Source: Hydrogenophaga sp. Root209
GTDB lineage: Bacteria; Pseudomonadota; Gammaproteobacteria; Burkholderiales; Burkholderiaceae_C
Assembly (NCBI RefSeq): GCF_001428625.1
Contig: NZ_LMIE01000029.1
Coordinates: 178,247 to 242,246, forward strand
DNA length: 64,000 nucleotides
Direction: 5' to 3'
Under the pieces are notes generated by a model. The model had not been told where the DNA came from. It did no database searches and saw only the letters and a list, made by a program, of their open reading frames with translations. Every line of letters begins with the position of its first letter. Within the stretch, counting starts at the first letter, position 1. Made by a program: the position numbers and the translations under genes. Shown one piece after another: positions 16,850-26,057 of this stretch.

Positions 16850-18151
16850 GTGAACTTCACCAGTCCGTTTTCGCTCGCGCTGGCCACCATCGTCGCGCTC
16901 AGCCTGCTGGGTGTGCCCGTGGGGCAGGCCATGATCGGTGGCTCCATCCTGTACCTCTGGCTCAAGGGCATGGACATGGGCAGCGCGGCCGAGCAGCTGC
17001 TCAACAGCACCTACTCCAGCTACCTGCTGCTGGCCATTCCGCTGTTCATCCTGGCCGCGAGCTTCATGAGCACCGGCAGCGTGCTCGACCGCCTGCTGCG
17101 TTTCTGCAACGCCATCGTGGGCCGCTTCCCCGGAGGGCTGGCGCAGGTCAATGTGCTGCAGAGCATCGTGTTCGCCAGCATGTCGGGCTCGGCCCTGGCC
17201 GACGCGGCGGGCTCGGGCAAGCTGATGCAGGCCATGATGACCCGCAACGGCAAGTACACGCCGGCGTTCGCGGGCGCGCTCACCGCGGTCTCGGCGGTCA
17301 TCGGCCCCATCCTGCCGCCCTCGATTCCACTGGTGCTCTACGCGCTGATCTCCGGCACGTCCATCGGCTTTCTCTTCCTCGCCGGTGTGTTGCCGGGCCT
17401 GCTCCTGGCCGCGGTGCAGATGGCGCTGATCTACGTGCAGGCGCGGCGGCACAACTTTCCGGTGGAGCCCGCCGTGCCGCTGCGCGAGTTGCCCGGCATC
17501 ACGCGCGAGGCCATGCCCGCGCTGATGCTGCCCATCATCCTGCTGGGTTGCCTCTACAGCGGCATCACCACCCCCACCGAAGCGGCGGGCCTGGCCGCGG
17601 CCTATGCGCTGCTGGTGTCCTCGGTGCTCTACCGCAGCCTGGGCTGGCGCGACATGGCCGACTCGCTGCTGTCGAGCGCGCGCACCAGCGTTTCCATCGG
17701 CATGCTGATCGCTGGTGCGCTGGTGTTCAACTACGTGATCACGTCCGAGAACATTCCGGCCTCGCTCAGCACGGTGCTGCGCACGCTGGACATGTCGCCA
17801 CTGGCGTTCCTGCTGGCGGTGAACCTGCTGCTGCTGGTGCTGGGCGCGTTCCTGGAGGGCTCCACCATCATCCTGGTGATCCTGCCGGTGCTGCTGCCCA
17901 CTGCGGTCGCGCTGGGCATCGACCCGGTGCATTTCGGTGTGGTGGCCGTGCTCAACATCATGATCGGTCTGGTCACACCGCCCTATGGTCTGCTGCTGTT
18001 CATGATGACCAAGATCGCCGACGTCTCGCTGCTCGCGCTGGTGCGCGAGGTCGTGCCTTTCCTGGGCGTGATGATCGGCGCGCTGGTCGTGATCACGCTG
18101 TGGCCCGACTTCGTGCTGCTCCTGCCACGGCTGGCCGGCTACACCGGCTGA
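16850..18151 (+). CDS. TRAP transporter large permease (DctM family)
   Basis: A 433-residue polytopic permease with about 12 membrane segments, the sodium-coupled translocating subunit of the TRAP system. DctM signatures are visible: GVPVGQAMIGGS, FASMSGSALADAAGSG, then GPILPPSIPLVLYAL, and late LVTPPYGLLLFMM. It starts with GTG seven bases after the small permease. Together with the binding protein it makes a complete tripartite transporter in the IclR-controlled locus. Confidence 0.93.
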   Translation: MNFTSPFSLALATIVALSLLGVPVGQAMIGGSILYLWLKGMDMGSAAEQLLNSTYSSYLLLAIPLFILAASFMSTGSVLDRLLRFCNAIVGRFPGGLAQVNVLQSIVFASMSGSALADAAGSGKLMQAMMTRNGKYTPAFAGALTAVSAVIGPILPPSIPLVLYALISGTSIGFLFLAGVLPGLLLAAVQMALIYVQARRHNFPVEPAVPLRELPGITREAMPALMLPIILLGCLYSGITTPTEAAGLAAAYALLVSSVLYRSLGWRDMADSLLSSARTSVSIGMLIAGALVFNYVITSENIPASLSTVLRTLDMSPLAFLLAVNLLLLVLGAFLEGSTIILVILPVLLPTAVALGIDPVHFGVVAVLNIMIGLVTPPYGLLLFMMTKIADVSLLALVREVVPFLGVMIGALVVITLWPDFVLLLPRLAGYTG

Positions 18152-18167
18152 TCGCCGCGCCCAGCGT

Positions 18168-18252
18168 TCACTGCGTGCCGAAAATGCGGTCGCCCGCGCC
18201 GCACAGGCCGGGCAGTATGCAGCCGTGGTCGTTGAGCTCGCGGTCGATCACT
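18168..18252 (-). pseudogene. upp: Uracil phosphoribosyltransferase (upp) 3'-end remnant
   Basis: On the minus strand a short frame ends [27 protein letters not shown], with a stop. This matches the C terminus of Upp, whose hallmark is the ending PGLGDAGDRxFGT. Only about 28 codons remain and no upstream upp sequence is visible. It is joined to what looks like the 5' end of another uracil-catabolism gene, so it is a deletion scar. Confidence 0.65.
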
Positions 18253-18372
18253 GGATGGGCAAGGCCCCGAAGCCCCCGAGTGCGAGGTCAGGCGGATGTG
18301 GCGCGGGTGCGGCGTGTTGGGCGAGGCCGGCACTTCGGCGTTGGCGATCGGCGACGGCAGGTCTGCGGACAT
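18253..18372 (-). pseudogene. Probable 5'-end remnant of a RibA-like GTP cyclohydrolase (URC1), frameshifted
   Basis: An ATG with AAGGTG upstream opens a frame MSADLPSPIANAEVPASP followed by [10 protein letters not shown]. After the loss of about one base in a G-run, it continues in the next frame as GGFGALPIQ and then meets the upp fragment. This pattern recalls the N terminus of the RibA-like protein of the bacterial uracil catabolism (URC) cluster, which usually reads HIRLTSHPG followed by ALPIHWG. The assignment rests on memory of that family. Nothing of the catalytic domain remains. Confidence 0.45.
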
Positions 18373-18562
18373 GGTTGAGCACCTTGGTCTGCGCCAGGGT
18401 CTGGCGAGACCGGCGGACCGGCTGACAACCGCGCCCGCCGCCTGCGTGGCACCAAGCAAGCGCAATGCCAGGCACTCCACATCGCCCTTCATAATCGACC
18501 GCAGCGCCGGGCACACCGGAGGAAACCCCACCCACCGCTCCAGCAGCAGAAAGGCCCCACCG

Positions 18563-20278
18563 ATGCCGCACGACGTCAGCCTGATCGCCACCATTGCGGC
18601 GGCCTTCGGCCTGGCGATGGTCTTCGGGTTCATCGCCGTGCGGCTGCGCATGCCGCCCCTGGTGGGCTACCTGCTCGCTGGCATCGTCATCAGCCCCGCC
18701 ACGCCAGGCTTCGTGGCCGACGTGGGACTGGCCAGCCAGTTGGCCGAGATCGGCGTCATGCTGCTGATGTTCGGCGTGGGCCTGCACTTCTCGATCAACG
18801 ACCTCATGGCCGTGCGCCGCATCGCCGTGCCGGGCGCCATCGTGCAGATCGGCGTGGCCACCTTGCTGGGCATCGGCCTGTCGCACTTCTGGGGCTGGAG
18901 CCTGGCCGCCTCGCTGGTCTTTGGTCTGTGCCTGTCGGTGGCGAGCACGGTGGTGCTGTTGCGCGCGCTGGAGGCCAAGGGCCTTCTCAAATCCATCAAC
19001 GGTCAGATCGCGGTGGGCTGGCTGGTCGTGGAAGACCTGGTGATGGTGCTGGTGCTGGTGCTGCTGCCGGCGCTGGCCGGCGTCATCGCCCCCAGCGAGG
19101 GTGTGGCGCCTCCCACCGGCATCGAGATCTGGCAGACCGTCGGCATCACGCTGGCCAAGGTCACCGCGTTCATCGTGCTGATGCTGGTGGTGGGCCGCCG
19201 GTTGCTGCCCAAGGCGCTGTGGTGGGTGGCGCGCACCGGGTCTCAGGAGCTGTTCACGCTGAGCGTGGTGGCCGTGGCGGTGGGTGTGGCCTTTGGCGCG
19301 GGCAAGCTGTTCGACGTGTCCTTCGCGCTGGGCGCCTTCTTCGCCGGCATGATGATGCGCGAGTCCGAGTTCAGCCACCGCGCCGCCGACGAGTCGCTGC
19401 CGCTGCGCGATGCCTTTGCCGTGCTGTTCTTCGTGTCGGTGGGCATGCTGTTCGACCCCGCGGTGATTCTGAACCAGCCGTTCAAGCTGCTCGCGGTGGT
19501 GGCCATCATCATGCTGGGCAAGACGGTCGCAGCGGTCGTGCTGGTGCTGCTGTTCAGGTACCCGCTCAACACCGCCCTGACGGTGGGCGTGAGCCTGGCG
19601 CAGATCGGCGAGTTCTCCTTCATCCTCGCCGGCCTGGGCGTTGCGCTCAAGCTGATGCCGGCGGAGGGCCAGAGCCTGGTGCTGGCCGGCGCCCTCATTT
19701 CCATTGCAGCCAACTCCGCGTTGTTCTCGGCGGTGGAGCCCCTGCAGGCCTGGGTTCGCAAGCGCTCGGCCTACGCCCGGCAGCTGGAAGCGCGCGACGA
19801 CCCGCTGGCCGAGCTGCCCGCCTCCACCGACGAGTCGCTGCTGGCCAGGCAGGTGGTGCTGGTGGGCTTTGGCCGCGTGGGCCAGCGCATCGCGCAGACC
19901 CTGCGTGAAAAGGGCATTCCCTTCGTCGTGGCCGAGGAGAACCGGGAGATCGTCGACGCGCTGCGCAAGGAGGGCATCGCTGCCGTCAGTGGCGACGCCT
20001 CCACGCCCGACGTGCTGATCCAGGCGCACATCGCCCGGGCGGCCATGCTGGTCATCACGATCCCGGACACGATGGGCATGCGCAAGATGGTGGAGATCGC
20101 ACGCATGCTCAACCCCGACATCGAGGTGCTCCTGCGCACCCACAACAAGGAGGAAGCCGACATGCTGCAACAAGAAAGCCTCGGCACCGTCTTCCTGGGC
20201 GACACCGAACTGGCGCGCGGCATGGCGGCACACGTGCTGCAGCAGTTCAAGCGCGCAACCGCCACACGCACTCCATGA
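18563..20278 (+). CDS. ybaL: Monovalent cation:proton antiporter-2 with TrkA-N domain (YbaL/Kef type)
   Basis: A 571-residue inner-membrane antiporter. The first ~390 residues form the CPA2 exchanger domain, with VRLRMPPLVGYLLAGIVISP and EIGVMLLMFGVGLHFS near the start and the ion-site region GQIAVGWLVVEDLVMVL. A cytoplasmic Rossmann TrkA-N domain follows (VVLVGFGRVGQRIAQ), which in Kef-type systems senses NAD(H) or nucleotides. The N terminus closely follows E. coli YbaL. AGAAAGG precedes the chosen ATG; upstream in-frame sequence is the antisense of the uracil-cluster scar. Its stop overlaps the next start (ATGA). Confidence 0.9.
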   Translation: MPHDVSLIATIAAAFGLAMVFGFIAVRLRMPPLVGYLLAGIVISPATPGFVADVGLASQLAEIGVMLLMFGVGLHFSINDLMAVRRIAVPGAIVQIGVATLLGIGLSHFWGWSLAASLVFGLCLSVASTVVLLRALEAKGLLKSINGQIAVGWLVVEDLVMVLVLVLLPALAGVIAPSEGVAPPTGIEIWQTVGITLAKVTAFIVLMLVVGRRLLPKALWWVARTGSQELFTLSVVAVAVGVAFGAGKLFDVSFALGAFFAGMMMRESEFSHRAADESLPLRDAFAVLFFVSVGMLFDPAVILNQPFKLLAVVAIIMLGKTVAAVVLVLLFRYPLNTALTVGVSLAQIGEFSFILAGLGVALKLMPAEGQSLVLAGALISIAANSALFSAVEPLQAWVRKRSAYARQLEARDDPLAELPASTDESLLARQVVLVGFGRVGQRIAQTLREKGIPFVVAEENREIVDALRKEGIAAVSGDASTPDVLIQAHIARAAMLVITIPDTMGMRKMVEIARMLNPDIEVLLRTHNKEEADMLQQESLGTVFLGDTELARGMAAHVLQQFKRATATRTP

Positions 20279-20763
20279 CCGACCACGACCTGCCCCCGCT
20301 GAATCCCACCCCGCCCGGCCTGTACCGCCACTACAAGGGCGGCTGGTACGAGGTGCTGGACACCGTGCGCTGCAGCGAGACCCTGCAAGGCATGACGCTG
20401 TACCGCGCGCTCTACGGTGGCTGGGGCCAGTGGGTGCGGCCGGTGGCCATGTTCGGTGAAACGGGCGAGTTCGAGGGCCGCACGCAAGCCCGCTTCGTGC
20501 GCCACGACCCGGCCCTGGTGCCACTGGCTGACCTGGCCACCGCGCAAGCACTCATTGCCCACTTGCGCGGCCTGGCGCAGCGCCACGGCATGAACCTCGA
20601 CGCGGCCTTGCGCGCGCCACCGCCCGAGCCCGCCACCTGCTGCGGGCGCGGCTGCAACGGCTGCGTGTGGGAAGGGTTTTACGAGGCCCTGCACCACTGG
20701 CGCACGGACGCGCTGGTCTTGCTCAGAACAGAGACTGCTGCCCCTGCAGGCTCGCCGGCCTGA
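20275..20763 (+). CDS. DUF1653 fused to an oxidoreductase-like (OXLD) domain
   Basis: A 162-residue soluble protein. The N-terminal ~75 residues are DUF1653, with GLYRHYKGGWYEVL and TLYRALYGGWGQWVRP. The C-terminal part has the cysteine cluster PPPEPATCCGRGCNGCVW followed by EGFYEAL, which matches the oxidoreductase-like N-terminal family (PF09791). Neither domain has a firm function; the cysteines could bind metal. Translation is coupled to the upstream antiporter by ATGA. Its 3' end overlaps the convergent radical-SAM gene by about 40 bases. Confidence 0.8.
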   Translation: MTDHDLPPLNPTPPGLYRHYKGGWYEVLDTVRCSETLQGMTLYRALYGGWGQWVRPVAMFGETGEFEGRTQARFVRHDPALVPLADLATAQALIAHLRGLAQRHGMNLDAALRAPPPEPATCCGRGCNGCVWEGFYEALHHWRTDALVLLRTETAAPAGSPA

Positions 20764-21817
20764 ACAGCGAGGTCTTCAGCGGCTCGCGCTCACGCTGGTA
20801 GCCCAGGCGGTCGCAGGTTTTCTCGAAGCGCTGACGGATGAGATCGGCCCACACGCCGCTGCCTTTCATGCGTTGGGAAAAGTCGGCGTTGTAGTCGCGC
20901 CCGCCGCGCATCTCCTGCACGCGAGCCATCACGCGCGCGGCGCGGTCCGGGTAGTGCAGCTCCAGCCATTGGCGAAACATGGGGCTCAGCTCAAACGGCA
21001 GGCGCAACACGGTGTAGAAGGCGCGCCGTGCGCCGGCCTCAAACGCCGCTTCGAGCACCTGCTCCATGTCGTCGTTGATGAACGGAATCTGCGGCGCCAC
21101 GCTCACACCCACCGGAATGCCGGCCTCGGCCAGCGTGCGGATCGTGCGCAGCCGGCGGTGGGGTGCGGCAGCGCGCGGCTCCAGCAGGCGGGTGAGTTTC
21201 GGATCCAGCGAAGTGATGGTCAGGTACACCGCCGCCAGGCCCTGCGCGGCCATGGGTGCGAGCAGGTCGATGTCGCGCTCCACGCCGCTGCCCTTGGTGA
21301 CGATGGCCAGCGGGTGCCGTGTGTCGCTCAGCACCTGCAGCACGCCGCGCATGAGCCGCAGCTCGCGTTCGACGGGCTGGTAGGCGTCGGTCACGGTGCC
21401 GATGGCGAGCAGCTCGGGCACATGGCGCGGGCTGGCGAGTTCGCGCTTGAGCACCTCGGCGATGTTGCGCTTGGCGATCAGCTTGGTCTCGAAATCAATG
21501 CCCGGCGACAGATTGAGAAAACTGTGGCTGGGCCGCGCGTAGCAATACACACAGCCGTGCTCGCACCCCCGGTACGGGTTGAGGCCGAGGTGAAAGCCGA
21601 TGTCGGGCGAGTCGTTGTGGGTGATGGCGCTTTTCGCGTCTTCAAAGCTCACCTCGGTGGCCGGTGGTGGTGCCTCGTCGCGCGCCAGCACCGCGTCGTC
21701 GAGCGCGCCCCAGCCGTCGTCAAACGCTTCGCGGGCGTCGCGCTGGAAGCGGTGCGGCTGGTGCTGGGCCAGGCCGCGGCCCTTGATGGCCTGCAGCGGA
21801 ATGTGGGTAGTGGGCAT
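20723..21817 (-). CDS. PA0069-family radical SAM protein (spore photoproduct lyase-like)
   Basis: A 364-residue radical-SAM enzyme with the cluster motif [12 protein letters not shown] (CxxxCxxC). The surrounding family sequence is [20 protein letters not shown] and [21 protein letters not shown]. It belongs to the family of Pseudomonas PA0069, distantly related to spore photoproduct lyase; its reaction is not established. MPTTHIPLQ is taken as the start; an upstream GTG would add six residues. A perfect CTGT-N8-ACAG sequence lies 11-26 bases upstream of this start, suggesting SOS control and a DNA-damage role. Confidence 0.85.
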   Translation of the reverse strand: MPTTHIPLQAIKGRGLAQHQPHRFQRDAREAFDDGWGALDDAVLARDEAPPPATEVSFEDAKSAITHNDSPDIGFHLGLNPYRGCEHGCVYCYARPSHSFLNLSPGIDFETKLIAKRNIAEVLKRELASPRHVPELLAIGTVTDAYQPVERELRLMRGVLQVLSDTRHPLAIVTKGSGVERDIDLLAPMAAQGLAAVYLTITSLDPKLTRLLEPRAAAPHRRLRTIRTLAEAGIPVGVSVAPQIPFINDDMEQVLEAAFEAGARRAFYTVLRLPFELSPMFRQWLELHYPDRAARVMARVQEMRGGRDYNADFSQRMKGSGVWADLIRQRFEKTCDRLGYQREREPLKTSLFRPASLQGQQSLF

Positions 21818-21827
21818 GGTTGAAACA

Positions 21828-21843
21828 CTGTACACAGGTACAG
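21828..21843. promoter_or_regulatory. LexA (SOS) box candidate
   Basis: CTGTACACAGGTACAG is a CTGT-N8-ACAG sequence with a longer CTGTAC/GTACAG inverted repeat, the LexA consensus of beta- and gamma-proteobacteria. It lies just before the radical-SAM gene on the minus strand and 55 bases before the ABC transporter operon on the plus strand. I recall the PA0069 homologue as part of the Pseudomonas SOS response. Confidence 0.65.
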
Positions 21844-21897
21844 CCTAAAATTCGACCTCTTTTCCGGCCTCCTTTCATCCACCTCCGTGGAGCTCCC

Positions 21898-22862
<965 letters not shown>

Positions 22863-22866
<4 letters not shown>

Positions 22867-23633
22867 TTGGGTTGAACATTCACGCGGTGAAGGCGATCTA
22901 CCAGTTCGAAATGAACCGCGCCCTGCGCACCTGGGCACAAAGCATCATCGCGCCGGTGCTCAGCACCTCGCTGTACTTCATCGTCTTCGGCTCGGCCATC
23001 GGCTCGCGCATGGGCGACATCGACGGCGTGAGCTACGGCGCCTACATCATCCCTGGCCTGCTCATGCTCTCGCTGTTGAGTGAAAGCATTTCCAACGCGG
23101 CCTTCGGCATCTACATGCCCAAGTGGTCCGGCACCATCTACGAGCTGCTGAGTGCGCCGGTGAACTGGGTCGAGGTGCTGCTGGGGTATGTGGGCGCTGC
23201 TGCCACCAAGAGCCTCACGCTGGGCCTGCTGATCCTGCTGACCGCGCGCGTGTTCGTGCCGTACGAGGTGGCGCACCCGGTGTGGATGGTGGGCTTCCTC
23301 ATCCTCACCTCCATCACCTTCTGCCTGTTCGGTTTCATCATCGGCCTGTGGGCCGACAGTTTCCAGAAACTGCAGGTGATCCCGTTGCTCATCATCACGC
23401 CGCTCACCTTCCTGGGCGGCGCGTTCTACAGCATCAACATGCTGCCGCCGGTGTGGCAAACGGTCTCGCTGTTCAACCCCGTGGTCTACCTCATCAGCGG
23501 CCTGCGCTGGGCCTTCTACGGCGTGGCAGATGTGCACATCGCCGTGAGCACAGGCATGACGCTGGCGTTCATGGCGGTGTGTCTGGCGGTGGTCTGGTGG
23601 GTGTTCAAGACGGGCTGGAAGATCCGACGCTGA
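22863..23633 (+). CDS. ABC-2 type exporter permease (YadH-like)
   Basis: A 256-residue inner-membrane protein with six hydrophobic segments and the ABC-2 pattern [19 protein letters not shown] and [14 protein letters not shown] followed by [12 protein letters not shown]. It is the partner of the preceding ATPase, translationally coupled by an ATGA overlap. A GC-rich hairpin follows the stop. Confidence 0.9.
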
Positions 23634-23640
23634 ACCGGAA

Positions 23641-23660
23641 CGGGCGCGATGTCGCGCCCG
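23641..23660. terminator. Hairpin after the ABC-2 permease
   Basis: CGGGCGCGATGTCGCGCCCG is a 9-base perfect stem with a two-base loop directly after the permease stop. There is no T-run, so it may be an mRNA-stabilising or Rho-linked end. Confidence 0.5.
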
Positions 23661-23769
23661 GTACAGAGAGTACCGGAGGGTCTTTCGGAAGGTGGCACAC
23701 TTGACGCCCTTCGCGGGCGCAACGCACTGCCGAGCGCCCACCGACAACTTCTCTCTGGAGACACATTCA

Positions 23770-24852
23770 ATGGATCGTCGTTCAATGATCAAGAACGCTG
23801 GCATCGCCGGCGTTTTGACCACCGGTATCGCCCCCGCTGTGCACGCGCAGGCCGCCGTGCGCTGGCGTCTGGCCAGCAGCTTTCCCAAGTCACTGCCCAC
23901 CATCTTCGGCTCGGCCGAAAAATTCTCCGAGACCGTCAAGGCCCTGTCGGGCGGCAAGTTCGAGGTGTCGGTGCACGCCGCAGGCGACATCGTGCCCGCC
24001 TTCGGTGTGGTGGATGCCATCCAGGACAACACCATCGAAATGGCGCAGACCGCGCCTTACTACTTCACCGGCAAGGACCCCATCTTCGCGTTCGGCTGCG
24101 CTGTGCCCTTCGGCCTGACCGCGCGCCACATGGACGCCTGGATGGAACACGGCAACGGCCGCAAGCTGATGGACGAGTTCTACGGCAAGTTCAACGTGGT
24201 CTCCATGAGCTCGGGCAACACCGGCACCCAGATGGGTGGCTGGTACCGTAAAGAGATCAAGAGCGTGGCCGACCTCAAGGGCCTGAAGATGCGCCTGGGT
24301 GGCGGCCTGTTCGGCGAGACCATGGCCAAGCTGGGCGTGGTGGCGCAGAACATGCCCGCCGGTGAGGTGTACCAGGCGCTGGAAAAAGGCACGCTGGACG
24401 CCACCGAGTTCGTCGGTCCGGCGGACGACGAGCGCCTGGGCTTCAACAAGGTCGCTCCGTTCTACTACTACCCTGGCTGGTGGGAGGGTGGCGCCGAACT
24501 GGAGTTCTTCATCAACAAGAAGGCCTTCGACGCGCTGTCGCCAGAAAACAAGGCCATCGTGCGTGCCGCCGGCGCGGTTGCCGCGCGCGACATGACCGCC
24601 AAGTACGATGCCCTGAACCCGCAGGCACTCAAGCGCCTGGTGGGCAGCGGCACCAAGCTCAAGCCGTTCACCAAGGACGTGATGGACGCTGGCTTCAAGG
24701 CCGCGAAGGAAGTGTTCGCCGCGCACGAAGCCAAGTCGCCCGAATTCAAGAAGATCCACCAGGACATGCGCGCCTTCCAGCGCGACCAGGTGCTGTGGAG
24801 CCGCTTCTCCGAATGGCGCTACGACAGCTTCATCACCACCGCCAAGCTCTGA
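23770..24852 (+). CDS. TRAP transporter solute-binding protein, TakP-like (orphan)
   Basis: A 360-residue periplasmic binding protein with a twin-arginine-like leader (DRRSMIKNAGIAGV) cleaved after VHAQA. It matches the TakP alpha-keto acid-binding group: LASSFPKSLPTIFGSAEKF, GGWYRKEIKSVADLKGLKMR, then YYYYPGWWEGG. TakP binds 2-oxo acids with a sodium ion. No TRAP permease genes adjoin it; the nearest set, at 15-18 kb, has its own binding protein, so this one must use permeases elsewhere. It ends at a strong hairpin shared with the convergent DUF2894 operon. Confidence 0.88.
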   Translation: MDRRSMIKNAGIAGVLTTGIAPAVHAQAAVRWRLASSFPKSLPTIFGSAEKFSETVKALSGGKFEVSVHAAGDIVPAFGVVDAIQDNTIEMAQTAPYYFTGKDPIFAFGCAVPFGLTARHMDAWMEHGNGRKLMDEFYGKFNVVSMSSGNTGTQMGGWYRKEIKSVADLKGLKMRLGGGLFGETMAKLGVVAQNMPAGEVYQALEKGTLDATEFVGPADDERLGFNKVAPFYYYPGWWEGGAELEFFINKKAFDALSPENKAIVRAAGAVAARDMTAKYDALNPQALKRLVGSGTKLKPFTKDVMDAGFKAAKEVFAAHEAKSPEFKKIHQDMRAFQRDQVLWSRFSEWRYDSFITTAKL

Positions 24853-24860
24853 TCGACCGG

Positions 24861-24894
24861 CAGCGGCCGGGCGGAACATTCCGCCGGGCCGCTG
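24861..24894. terminator. Bidirectional hairpin between convergent genes
   Basis: CAGCGGCC pairs with GGCCGCTG, and GGCGGAA pairs with TTCCGCC inside it, giving a stem of about 15 pairs with one bulge and a two-base loop. It lies nine bases after the TakP-like gene and five bases from the DUF2894 stop, as expected for a shared transcript end. There is no T-run. Confidence 0.6.
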
Positions 24895-24898
24895 AACC

Positions 24899-25402
24899 TC
24901 AGCGCTTCACACGGCCCGTCTTGACGGGCTTTGTTTTGCCCGCAGGTTCCTTGAGCCTGCCGTGCGCCTGCTCCAGCCACAGCAGCGTGTCGGCGTGTGA
25001 CATGAAGCGCCGCAGGTAGTCGGGCGAGAGGTCGCGCATGAGCCCCAGCGTGCGCAGCACGAGCATGTGCGAGTTGAGCGGGCCCGCGTTCTCGGGGCCG
25101 CGCTCCACGGCCTGGGTCACGTCTTCTTCGGCGCAGATGCGGGACCAGGTTTCGCGGAAACGCTGCGCGCTTTTCAGCTCGGGGCCGGCCTGCGTGGCGG
25201 TGGCCATGTACTGGTTGAGCTGGCCCAACGGGGTGAGGGTCTTCTTCTGACGGGCGCGTGGCGGTTGTGCTTCGCCGGTCTCGGGAGCGTCAGCCATGGC
25301 GCGTTGCACCCGGTCTTGCAGCACGCGCTGCACGGCCGCAGGCGCGGCCTGCATGCGCCGCTGCAATGCCTGCGCGTAGTGGGCGCGCACAGAGTCACTC
25401 AC
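24899..25402 (-). CDS. DUF2894 domain protein of the motor-like operon
   Basis: A 167-residue basic, Ala/Gln-rich soluble protein with family features LTPLGQLNQYMA, SAQRFRETWSRICAEEDV and GPLNSHMLVLRTLGLM. The C-terminal tail is lysine/arginine rich. Its function is unknown. The GTG start overlaps the end of the OmpA-like gene by eight bases, so it is translated with the operon. DUF2894 proteins occur, to my knowledge, with DUF3348, DUF802 and OmpA genes in Burkholderiales. It is the last gene before a shared hairpin. Confidence 0.8.
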   Translation of the reverse strand: MSDSVRAHYAQALQRRMQAAPAAVQRVLQDRVQRAMADAPETGEAQPPRARQKKTLTPLGQLNQYMATATQAGPELKSAQRFRETWSRICAEEDVTQAVERGPENAGPLNSHMLVLRTLGLMRDLSPDYLRRFMSHADTLLWLEQAHGRLKEPAGKTKPVKTGRVKR

Positions 25403-26057
25403 GCGCAGGAGCCTTCGCTGCGCTGGCCGCCTTGGGCACGGGGGCCATCTCCACGCGCCGGTTGAGCGAGCGACCTTTCTCGTCAGCGTTGGAGGCCACG
25501 GGCTGTTCGGCACCGAAAGCGGCGCTGAACACGCGCTGCGGTGGCATGCCCTCCTGGATCAGCACGCGGGTCACGGTGAGTGCCCGCTGGGCCGAGAGTT
25601 CGAGGTTGTCGGCGTAGCGCTGGTTGTTGGCCTGCACCGGTCGGTCGTCTGTGAAGCCGCTGACCATCAGCATCTCGTCGCGCTCGCCCAGGTACACCTG
25701 CAGCGGCGGCACCAGGCTCTTGAGCAGCAGGCGCCCCTCGGAGCGCAGCTCGTCGGAGTTGAGTGGAAACAGCACGCTGCCGCTGATGCCGATGCGTCCG
25801 TTGTCCAGCGTCACGCGGCCGGTCTGCAGCGGAATGGCCAGGGCTTTTTCCAGTGCCATGCGGCGGGCTTCTTCCTGCTGGCGTTTCTGCACTTCGGCCT
25901 GCAGGCTGGCCACCAGGTCCATCTGCACCACCAGCACACCGATGAGGATGAGCACGAAGGCGCCCACGAGGCCGGCCATGAGGTCGCCGAACACGGCCCA
26001 GACCGGCGCGGTCTGCTCGCCCGCGCCCTCTTCCCAAGTGTCGTCCAGCCCGTTCAT
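25395..26057 (-). CDS. MotB/OmpA-like inner-membrane protein
   Basis: A 220-residue protein with a cytoplasmic N terminus, one membrane helix at about 20-48 and a C-terminal OmpA/MotB peptidoglycan-binding domain (VSGFTDDRPVQANNQRYADN, LSAQRALTVTRVLI, SLNRRVEM). The helix begins VFGDLMAGLVGAF, and Asp25 sits where MotB and ZorB have their proton-carrying Asp. It is therefore the likely stator partner of the MotA/ExbB-like DUF802 protein, whose gene stop it overlaps as ATGA. Confidence 0.88.
   Translation of the reverse strand: MNGLDDTWEEGAGEQTAPVWAVFGDLMAGLVGAFVLILIGVLVVQMDLVASLQAEVQKRQQEEARRMALEKALAIPLQTGRVTLDNGRIGISGSVLFPLNSDELRSEGRLLLKSLVPPLQVYLGERDEMLMVSGFTDDRPVQANNQRYADNLELSAQRALTVTRVLIQEGMPPQRVFSAAFGAEQPVASNADEKGRSLNRRVEMAPVPKAASAAKAPARE

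Noticed and set aside
18248-20551. 767-codon open frame antisense to the YbaL-type antiporter
   Set aside because: It is a shadow frame; only its last ~60 codons overlap the uracil-cluster scar, where they happen to include the frameshifted GGFGALPIQ.
21820-21897. 26-residue N-terminal extension of the ABC ATPase
   Set aside because: It would translate through the LexA-type box and promoter; the ATG at 21898 has a GGAG site and starts at family length.
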